DNA of 64,000 nt from Pseudomonadota bacterium. Its GTDB lineage: Bacteria > Pseudomonadota > Alphaproteobacteria > Acetobacterales > Acetobacteraceae. Where the stretch lies: NCBI GenBank assembly GCA_021805565.1, contig JAJZFA010000033.1:124001-188000 (forward strand), read 5' to 3'. Below, one piece after another: positions 1 to 6,654 of this stretch (position 1 is the stretch's first letter; every line of letters begins with the position of its first letter). The position numbers were made by a program, and so were the translations under genes. The notes under the pieces are model-generated. The model was not told where the DNA came from, made no database searches, and saw nothing but the letters and a program-made list of their open reading frames with translations.

Positions 1-1761
1 CTCCGGCAGGCGCAGGAGCAGCGCCTCGATCTCGCCCGCCTCGCGCACGGTTTCGGTCAATGACGTTCCGGGCGGGGTGTAATAGTCCATCACGAAGCCG
101 CCTTCGTCCACGGCGGGCATGAATCCGGTGGGGACATGGGTGTAGGCGAGCCAGCCGACCGCCAGCACCGGCACCAGCGCGACCAACAGCAGCCAGGGCC
201 GACCGGATAACAGGTCCAGCAGCCGTCCGTGCCGGTGCGCGACGGCCCCCTTGCCGGATGCGCCCGGATCGCGCCAGCGGGTGAAATCGACGATGCGGGT
301 CGCCAGGACAGGCACCACGAAAGCCGTCATCAGCCAGGAAATGACCAACGCGGACGCCATCGTCACCGACAGCGCCTTGGAAAACGCTCCGGTCACGCCG
401 GAGAGAAAACCGAGCGGGATGAAGACGATGAGGGTGGCGAGGCTGGAGCCGGTCAGAGGGGCCATGAACTCCCGCGCGGCCGGCAATATGGCTTCGCCTC
501 CCGGCACGCGGCCGTCGTCTCCCGGTGCGCCGGCGCGCCGGGCGATATGCTCGATCATGACGATGACGTCGTCGATCACCAGCCCGACGGCGGCGGCGAT
601 GCCGCCCAGTGTCATGATGTTGAACGTCAGGCCCAGAACAGACAGCAGCAGCACGGTTGTCGCCATGGTCGTGGGCACGACGATCAGCGCGATCAGCGTG
701 ACCCGCCAACTGCGCAGAAACGCCAGCAGCACGCCGCCCGCCAGCACCAGGCCAATCAGAAGCGCATCGCGAACGCTGCCGGCCGATTGCAGCACCAAGG
801 TGCTTTGGTCGTACCAGTTGGTGAGTTTTACCCCGGACGGCAAAGCGAATTCGGCGAGACGGCCGCGCACGGCGCCGGCGATTTGCACCAGATTGGCGTC
901 GGGCTGCTCATACACGTTGAACAGCACGGCCGGCTTTCCGTCCTCGGCCACGCGGACCCATTGCGGGACGACGCCATCCGTCACGCTTGCCACGTCGCGG
1001 ACGCGAACGATGCCGGCCGGATCGGCGCGCACGACGATATCGCCGACGCCCAAGGCGGCATGCACGCTATGGTCGGCGATGACGAGAAAAAGTTTGTCGT
1101 GATCCTGCAACCGCCCGGCCGCGCGCAGCACGTTACCGGCGGTCACCGCACGCGCGAGCTCGTCCATGCCGAGACCGAACGCCGCCAGCCGGTGCGGGTC
1201 GGCAGCGACTTCCACTTCCGCTGTGTCGCCGCCCTGGACGGTGACGCGCGCGAGACCCGGAATGGCGGACAGCAACGGGACGATTTGGTATTGTGCCAGT
1301 TCGCGCAGCGCCACGGGTCCGATCGTGTCCGAGGTCAGCGCGTAAGAAATGATCGGATAGACCGTCGGGTCCATCCGCTGCACCGTGTATTCGGTGCCGG
1401 CCGGCAGGGTGGGCAGGCGCTGCGCCAGCGCGACATCGACCAGTAGCGTGGCGGTGGTCATGTCGCGGCCCCAGCCGAAGTCGATCGAGACCTGCGCCGA
1501 TCCGCGCGTGGTTTGCGATCGCACGCCCTGGACGCCGGGCAGCGCGCGCACGGCGTCTTCAACCGGGCGCGTGACCAGCAGCGTGGTTTCGTCGGCCGGA
1601 CGGCTGCCGGCCGACAGATCGACCACGACGCGCGGAAACGACACCTGCGGGAAAAGGCCGATCGGCAGACCGAGACCCGCGACAACGCCGCCGATTGCCA
1701 GGGCGAAGGCAACGACCAGCAGGGACCGGACGTGGCGTGCGATAAACCCGGAGAAGCTCAA
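1..1761 (-). CDS. RND-family efflux permease, N-terminal part (runs off left edge)
   Basis: Inner-membrane proton-driven pump of a tripartite efflux system, exporting drugs, solvents or metals together with the adaptor and outer-membrane factor encoded just upstream. About 587 codons are present; family members have about 1,020-1,050, so roughly the C-terminal 45% lies outside the window. The N-terminal transmembrane segment is followed by a porter-domain stretch with 'PVEDAVRALPGV' and later by the typical TM4 block 'GGIAAAVGLVIDDVIVM', which carries the conserved acidic pair of RND pumps. I chose a TTG start at 1761 because it overlaps the adaptor's TGA stop (TTGA) and gives the hydrophobic N-terminus directly; no ATG fits. 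It is the third gene of the operon. The HAE1 (AcrB/MdtB-like) subgroup is more likely than the metal-type CusA, but this is inference. Confidence 0.9.
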   Translation of the reverse strand, partial: MSFSGFIARHVRSLLVVAFALAIGGVVAGLGLPIGLFPQVSFPRVVVDLSAGSRPADETTLLVTRPVEDAVRALPGVQGVRSQTTRGSAQVSIDFGWGRDMTTATLLVDVALAQRLPTLPAGTEYTVQRMDPTVYPIISYALTSDTIGPVALRELAQYQIVPLLSAIPGLARVTVQGGDTAEVEVAADPHRLAAFGLGMDELARAVTAGNVLRAAGRLQDHDKLFLVIADHSVHAALGVGDIVVRADPAGIVRVRDVASVTDGVVPQWVRVAEDGKPAVLFNVYEQPDANLVQIAGAVRGRLAEFALPSGVKLTNWYDQSTLVLQSAGSVRDALLIGLVLAGGVLLAFLRSWRVTLIALIVVPTTMATTVLLLSVLGLTFNIMTLGGIAAAVGLVIDDVIVMIEHIARRAGAPGDDGRVPGGEAILPAAREFMAPLTGSSLATLIVFIPLGFLSGVTGAFSKALSVTMASALVISWLMTAFVVPVLATRIVDFTRWRDPGASGKGAVAHRHGRLLDLLSGRPWLLLVALVPVLAVGWLAYTHVPTGFMPAVDEGGFVMDYYTPPGTSLTETVREAGEIEALLLRLPE

Positions 1762-2780
1762 TGGTCCGCGGCCTCGTGGATCGCCATGCCATCGCGCAGT
1801 TCGGCGTTGCCTTGCGTCACCAGCTTCCGCCGGGGATCGATGTCGCCGCTGACCGCATCCGTCATGCCGTTCGCGCCCAGAACCCGCACGGCAACGCGCA
1901 CCGCATGGCCGTCCGCGATCTGGAATACACCGGTTCCGTCTTTATCGGTGAGCACGGCATCGCGTGGCACCAGCCAGCCATGGAACCGCCCCACGGAAAT
2001 ATCGGCCCGCCACGCGGTGCCCGGCATCGGCGCACCGGACGGCGCGGCGACGATGGCATCGACCAGCCGCGAGCGCGGGTTCAGCATCGCACCGATGCGT
2101 GCGACGCGGCCGGACAGTGTTTCGCCGCCGGCCAGCGGCGTCAGCAGCACGGGTTGGTCCAGCCGGATCGAAGCGGCCAAACCCGGTTCGATACCGGCCG
2201 TGACGATGACGGTGCCGGTCCGGACCAGGCTGACCAGCGTCGTCCCGGCGGCGACCCGGTCGCCCGGCCCGGCGCCGATCGTGGCGACGATGCCCGCGAA
2301 GGGTGCGGTCAGCGTATTCGGTGCCGCGCCGCCCACCTGTTGCAGGGCGGCCAGCGCGGTCTGAGCGTCCGCCAGCGATTTCCGGGCCTGCGCCACCTGA
2401 TCGAGCGTGGCGAGATGCTGGGCCAGCAACGATTCCGCATGGCGGACCTGGGTGCGGGCAAGCGCCTGCGCGTCCACCGCCTGCTGGTACGCGGCGACCG
2501 CGGCGGGCGACGCGGCGAAATCGAGCAGTTGCTGGCCTTGCGTCACCGCCTCGCCGACGGTGACCGCCAGGGCGGCGATCTGGCCATCGCGCATCGTCGT
2601 CAAGGCCAGGGTGCCGGCGGGATCGGGCGATGCGGTGCCATAGCCGGTGAGAATGTCGGGTAGATCGCCCTGGTCCGGCAATACGGCCATTACCTGCACG
2701 CTGGGTACCGGCGCGCTGGGCGCGGGCGGGGGCGCGGCGGCACCGAGGAAAAGCGCCAGGATGGCGGCGAATTTCCTCAT
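1758..2780 (-). CDS. RND efflux periplasmic adaptor subunit (HlyD/AcrA family)
   Basis: Membrane-fusion protein that bridges the RND permease and the outer-membrane factor in the periplasm. The 340-residue protein begins with a basic start and a hydrophobic stretch ending in Ala/Pro-rich residues, a signal peptide or membrane anchor without a lipobox cysteine. A biotinyl-lipoyl-like segment ('GQIAALAVTVGEAVTQGQ', about residues 65-85) is followed by an Ala/Gln-rich region suited to the alpha-hairpin, then the second lipoyl half ('TLTAPFAGIVATIGAGPGDRV') and a beta-barrel. The gene starts with ATG overlapping the stop of the upstream outer-membrane factor and ends in a TTGA overlap with the permease, so the three genes are translationally coupled. 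The substrate cannot be read from the sequence. Confidence 0.9.
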   Translation of the reverse strand: MRKFAAILALFLGAAAPPPAPSAPVPSVQVMAVLPDQGDLPDILTGYGTASPDPAGTLALTTMRDGQIAALAVTVGEAVTQGQQLLDFAASPAAVAAYQQAVDAQALARTQVRHAESLLAQHLATLDQVAQARKSLADAQTALAALQQVGGAAPNTLTAPFAGIVATIGAGPGDRVAAGTTLVSLVRTGTVIVTAGIEPGLAASIRLDQPVLLTPLAGGETLSGRVARIGAMLNPRSRLVDAIVAAPSGAPMPGTAWRADISVGRFHGWLVPRDAVLTDKDGTGVFQIADGHAVRVAVRVLGANGMTDAVSGDIDPRRKLVTQGNAELRDGMAIHEAADH

Positions 2781-4102
2781 GTGCCCGGGTCCGGCTGGAT
2801 GGCGATGGCCGGCATCCCGGCGCCCGTCAGTGTCTCGATTGCCACCGACTGTTCGGACAGGGATTGCCCGAGCTGGGCGATTTGCAGCCGGACGGCGAGA
2901 TCGGTGCGGATGAAATCGAGGTAGCCGCGCGCGTCGAGGTTGCCCGCGCGATAGGCCGCCGCCGCCGCTGTCCGGCTGCGGCCGGACGCCGCGACATCCG
3001 CTTCGTCCGCGACGATCTGCTGCTGCACCAGCGCGATCTGAGCGAGCATGGCGGAGACCTCTGCCACCGCCGCCGCCAGCCGAACCGCGTATTCGTCGCG
3101 CAGCCGCTGTCGCGTGGCACGCGCGATGGCGATGCCGCCCTGGTTACGATCGAAGACCGGCAGGTCGAACGTCACCTGCGGGCCGAGATAGTAATCGTTC
3201 GTGTTGTCGCGTCCGCCGGTCAACCCGACCACCAAGGCGGGGAATTGCGCCAGGATCGCGCCGCGCACCGTTTCTTCCTGTGCCTGATAGCCGAGTTGCA
3301 GCGCCACCAGATCCGGCCGGTGTCGCGGCAGGTCCGGCAGCATTTGCCGCACGCCGGCGGCATCGGGCGGCGCCAGTCCGGGCCGTTCGGCGAGCGGCAG
3401 GCCGGCGTCCGGCGCGAGGCCGATCAGGGCGGCGAGTTGCTGGTGCCAGCGCTGACTCTGCCGGTCGAGGGCCGCCAGTTGCACTGTCAGGTCGTTGCGA
3501 GCGACCAGCAGCGGCGCGGTATCGGTCAGCGCGATCGTGCCCGATGCAAGCGCGCTGGCGGCGCCGCGATCCATATCGGCCAGCAGGGTCTGGGCCTGCG
3601 TCAGAAGGGCGCGTTGCTGTTCCGCCGCCATCAGGTCCACCGCCAGCAGGCGGGCGTTGCCGATGACCTGCCATTCCTGCCACAGCACATCCGCCGCGAC
3701 GGATCGTGCCGCCGCCCTGGCGCTCGCTTTTCGCGCGCCGATCGTGACCAGCGCCTTGACGTCCTGCGACAGCGACGCGCCCCAGGCGATGGTGGTCGCC
3801 GCCGGCGCGGTCAGGTTTGGCTGGTAAAACGGCGAAAGCTGGGGGTTGGGCAGGATTCCGGCCTGTAAGACCTGGGCCTCGGCCAGCCCGGAGCGATCGC
3901 GTTCGGCGCGCAAACCGGGGTTGTTGGCGGCGGCCAGCATGGCGATGTCGGCGACACCGAGCCGGGGTGGCAATGGACCCTGGTGCAGGAGGTCCGCGAC
4001 GCTGGTGGCAAGCCGCGGCTGCGCGGGCAACGGCGACGCGCGATAGGACTCGCAGCCGGCCACGGCCAGGATGGCGGGCAGAAGTCGCAGCCAACGGATC
4101 AT
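2777..4102 (-). CDS. TolC-family outer-membrane efflux lipoprotein
   Basis: Outer-membrane channel component of the tripartite pump. The 441-residue product starts with a lipoprotein signal peptide whose lipobox reads 'LAVAGC', placing the lipidated cysteine at residue 17. The rest is the Ala/Leu/Gln-rich repetitive helical pattern of TolC/OprM proteins, with 'NPGLRAERDRSGLAEAQVLQAGILPNP' spanning the first helical repeat and a second repeat in the C-terminal half ('IAIARATRQRLRDEYA'). Length fits the family (430-480). It is the first gene of the efflux operon, and its stop overlaps the adaptor's ATG by four bases. No linked regulator gene is seen; the upstream 330 bases could hold the promoter, but I could not identify one. 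Confidence 0.88.
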   Translation of the reverse strand: MIRWLRLLPAILAVAGCESYRASPLPAQPRLATSVADLLHQGPLPPRLGVADIAMLAAANNPGLRAERDRSGLAEAQVLQAGILPNPQLSPFYQPNLTAPAATTIAWGASLSQDVKALVTIGARKASARAAARSVAADVLWQEWQVIGNARLLAVDLMAAEQQRALLTQAQTLLADMDRGAASALASGTIALTDTAPLLVARNDLTVQLAALDRQSQRWHQQLAALIGLAPDAGLPLAERPGLAPPDAAGVRQMLPDLPRHRPDLVALQLGYQAQEETVRGAILAQFPALVVGLTGGRDNTNDYYLGPQVTFDLPVFDRNQGGIAIARATRQRLRDEYAVRLAAAVAEVSAMLAQIALVQQQIVADEADVAASGRSRTAAAAAYRAGNLDARGYLDFIRTDLAVRLQIAQLGQSLSEQSVAIETLTGAGMPAIAIQPDPGT

Positions 4103-4429
4103 GGGCGCCGGGCGACGGCCGGGATCATCGCGCGGGTGGAACAGCGGTTTGGCCGCGTTCGCCTGGGGTATCCGGCCGTTTCATCCTCCTGTGCGCCAAT
4201 CCGGTGCGGGCTTATCCGCTGCATTTGGCAGTGGCGTCCAGCTTTAACCAGGACAGTGGATTTCGGCATGGTCCCGGCGGCACACGATTTTGCGATTGCG
4301 GACGGGGTGGGGGGTGTTGGGCGTTGTTTTTATGCTGTAGCCGAGCCCATGTGATTTGAATTCCAAGATGCTGCGGAAAGTCTTTCGGTGAACACTGTGT
4401 TTACGCCGTGGCGCCACGATGCCCGGCGC
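4103..4429. other. Intergenic region, nothing recognised
   Basis: Upstream of the efflux operon and downstream of the vapC remnant. It is somewhat less GC-rich than its neighbours, includes a G-rich stretch near 4300-4325, and has no convincing coding sequence, RNA gene or repeat. It presumably contains the efflux operon promoter. Confidence 0.5.
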
Positions 4430-4552
4430 ATCGCCAAACCCAATCGAACGGCGATACCATGCAGTCGCTTATCGCGCGTCCACAACTCCGATCCGCAGTC
4501 AGGATATCGAGCGACGATGGATGTCCCAGGCGGAGGTATCGGCAAGGATCAC
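4430..4552 (-). pseudogene. vapC toxin remnant (internal deletion plus frameshift)
   Basis: A GTG at 4552 overlaps the VapB stop (GTGA), as is usual in vapBC operons, and opens the typical PIN-toxin N-terminus 'VILADTSAW', including the first catalytic Asp. After 17 codons this frame stops at 4499-4501. A different frame immediately downstream (about 4485-4432) encodes 'LWTRDKRLHGIAVRLGLA', which matches the end of VapC ribonucleases (LWTRDKRL..VAERLGLA). About 90 residues between the two pieces, including the other acidic active-site residues, are missing and the reading frame is shifted, so no functional RNase can be made. This reading rests on recognising both ends of the family; I could not run an alignment. 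Confidence 0.75.
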
Positions 4553-4746
4553 GCGGAATCCGGCCGCCGCCTTCTGGATGCTTTCAGGCCGGGTTCGCGG
4601 CCGCCCAAGCGCGCCAGTCGCCGGGCGCTTTCACGCTCGATGAGGGCCTTGAGCGCCTCGCTGACCAGACTGGACTTTTTCTTCAGGCCGGTGACGGCCT
4701 GAGCCTTGGCGAGAAGGTCATCGTCGAACGCGATTGTCGTGCGCAT
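4549..4746 (-). CDS. vapB: VapB-family antitoxin (type II TA)
   Basis: A 65-residue protein starting 'MRTTIAFDDDLLAKAQAVTG', a ribbon-helix-helix DNA-binding fold typical of the VapB/MazE-like antitoxins of proteobacteria: an N-terminal beta strand, then two helices with 'SSLVSEALKALIERES'. The C-terminal Arg/Leu-rich tail ('RRLARLGGREPGLKASRR') is the toxin-binding part in this family. It normally neutralises VapC and represses its own operon. Here it is intact, while the toxin gene that should follow has lost its centre, so it may persist as a solitary regulator or as an anti-addiction module against VapC elsewhere; that part is inference. Confidence 0.85.
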   Translation of the reverse strand: MRTTIAFDDDLLAKAQAVTGLKKKSSLVSEALKALIERESARRLARLGGREPGLKASRRRRPDSA

Positions 4747-4878
4747 GGTTCACGTCCATACATGACAGAATATTGGCACCGATCAATGCCGGATTCCATG
4801 CCAGGATGCCCAAGCGTCCGGCCGATACTCCGGCCGGCCGGCGCGTGGTGGCGGAGATCTGACACCTTGAGATAAGTC

Positions 4879-4954
4879 TGGCGTCCCGTACGAGATTCGA
4901 ACTCGTGTTACCGCCGTGAAAGGGCGGTGTCCTGGGCCTCTAGACGAACGGGAC
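4879..4954 (-). tRNA. tRNA-Glu (anticodon TTC)
   Basis: Read on the minus strand, the gene starts GTCCCGTTCGTCTAGAGG and has a 7-bp acceptor stem (GTCCCGT/ACGGGAC), a D-arm, an anticodon stem-loop CCGCC-CTTTCAC-GGCGG with anticodon TTC, and a T-arm containing the invariant GTTCGAATC. The discriminator base is G, as usual for tRNA-Glu, and the 3' CCA is encoded (4879-4881). Length is 76 nt with CCA. The gene stands alone between the vapBC remnant and the O-antigen ligase gene; tRNA-Glu genes are common integration sites, but no attachment duplication was seen. Confidence 0.97.
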
Positions 4955-5098
4955 AGGCCGTATCCGGCGCCAAAATCGCCGGTCGGCCGGTGGGTAGCGG
5001 ACACGCCGCCACCGGTCAAGACCTTGTTGAACGGCACCCCGGCGCAGCCGAACGACGCGGACAACAACCCCAGACCACCCCGGATGCCGCCCGCCTTG

Positions 5099-6520
5099 TC
5101 AGCGCGGCGCGGCATCGCCCGGACGGTACGCCCGACAGACCGGACCAACGGCTGGACGGCCGAATCCGCCCAGGCGCGGTCCGGCCCGCACGAAACACGC
5201 CGAACCGCCCCGCCCACGGGCGAACACAGCGGCGGCGAAGGCGAAAAAGACGCAGGCTGGGGTCGAAATCAGCACGTTATCGGTCAAGGCGTGGCCCGCA
5301 AGGGCCAGAAACGCCAGCCGCAGGATCCGGCGATCCGGCGGCGACAATGCGTGTGTATGCGCTATGACCCAGGCGGCGCACAGCGCGATCAACAGCGTTC
5401 GGCCGATCGTGCCACCTTCGACGCCGATGCGAAGGTATTCATTGTGGGCCGCCCAGGTGTGCAGCATCTGGGCGACGTGCCCGCCGGCCGGGATCACCGC
5501 ATTGCCCGCGCCCATGCCCCAGCCGAACCAGGGGGATTGTTCGGCCGCGGCCTGAAACAGCGGCCAAAGCAGATCGCGGCCACTCAGATTGGCGGTTTCG
5601 TTAACGGCGACGTTGAACAGCCTGATATCGTCGAGACTGCCCGCCAGCACCGCCAGGACCGGCAGCGCGGTCAGCATCGCAAGCACCAGCGCGATACGAT
5701 CGGCTGCGGCGAACACGGTGGACCGGATGGTGGCCAGGGCAAGACCGGTCACCGCGGCCGCGTAAAACAGCGGTGCACGGGCGCCGGTCAGCACCAAAAT
5801 CAGGCCGTTGATCGCCAGCAGCGCCAGATCGCCGCGGCGGCCCAGGCGATACAGTTCGATCAGGCAGGCGTAAATCGCCGGCAGACAGACGAACGCCAGA
5901 AACGCCGGGTGACCGAGACCTTGCAGCCGGGCACCGCCACTGTCGATAAAAAGCGGCCTGATGCCGGCGGCGGCGAACGGCAGCGCGGCGGCCAGCGCCA
6001 CCGGCGGGCACCATTTCGCCGCCCTGACGATGGCATCCGCCCAGGATCTCGGCACCCGGGCAAAGCCGAACACGAATGGTGCGGCGGACCCGATGAAAGA
6101 CCGCAGGCTGTCCGATGCGGTCACGCCGGGATACAACCCATGCGTCAGGCCGGCGACCAGCATCGCCAGAAAGGCCCAGACCGGCGACAGCAGGTCCAAC
6201 CGGGGCCCGAACCGGACGGCGCATAGCAGGGCCAGACCGATCCCGGAGCCTTTGATCGCGGCAATGACAGGCTGATAGGCTTCGTCGCCGATCATGTCGT
6301 GGACCGTCATTTCCAGGCTCATGCCCGCGATCAGCAGCCAGCCGGCGCAGAATCCGGTGGGAAATCGAAGGGCCAGCAGGGCGATTCCGGCGACGACGGC
6401 CGCGGCCAGGAACAGGCCGAACAGCGGCGGGACCAGCAGGCCGCAGACAAGGAACGCAGCCAGCACCGCGGCCGCGGTGCTCAGGATGGGTGTGTCGGGA
6501 TGACAAAGGATCGCGCGCAT
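5099..6520 (-). CDS. O-antigen ligase / Wzy-like polytopic membrane protein
   Basis: A 473-residue polytopic inner-membrane protein with about ten to twelve hydrophobic segments. The large periplasmic loop and its borders have the hallmarks of the Wzy_C (O-antigen ligase/polymerase) family: 'SGRDLLWPLFQAA', 'SPWFGWGMGAGNA' and 'HNEYLRIGVEGG', where the conserved His and Glu of the family lie. Such enzymes join O-antigen or exopolysaccharide to lipid A-core, or polymerise repeat units; ligase and polymerase cannot be told apart from sequence alone. The C-terminal 40 residues are Gly/Arg-rich and hydrophilic. No other polysaccharide genes flank it, so it is an isolated gene rather than part of an obvious cluster. 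Confidence 0.8.
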   Translation of the reverse strand: MRAILCHPDTPILSTAAAVLAAFLVCGLLVPPLFGLFLAAAVVAGIALLALRFPTGFCAGWLLIAGMSLEMTVHDMIGDEAYQPVIAAIKGSGIGLALLCAVRFGPRLDLLSPVWAFLAMLVAGLTHGLYPGVTASDSLRSFIGSAAPFVFGFARVPRSWADAIVRAAKWCPPVALAAALPFAAAGIRPLFIDSGGARLQGLGHPAFLAFVCLPAIYACLIELYRLGRRGDLALLAINGLILVLTGARAPLFYAAAVTGLALATIRSTVFAAADRIALVLAMLTALPVLAVLAGSLDDIRLFNVAVNETANLSGRDLLWPLFQAAAEQSPWFGWGMGAGNAVIPAGGHVAQMLHTWAAHNEYLRIGVEGGTIGRTLLIALCAAWVIAHTHALSPPDRRILRLAFLALAGHALTDNVLISTPACVFFAFAAAVFARGRGGSACFVRAGPRLGGFGRPAVGPVCRAYRPGDAAPR

Positions 6521-6654
6521 CGCACGCCGGTATGCAGCGATAAAGTTAAGAAAGAGTTGACCGCGAAACTATCCGGCTGGCACGGCCCGAGTGACGTCCG
6601 CCTGCGCGGGAACCGAATCATGACATCGCCCCCAATCCCCGCTACACAACCCGT

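Noticed and set aside
229-2663. Long plus-strand open frames over the efflux genes
   Set aside because: They are antisense shadows: very Arg/His/Gly-rich translations, while the minus strand encodes recognisable RND, adaptor and TolC families.
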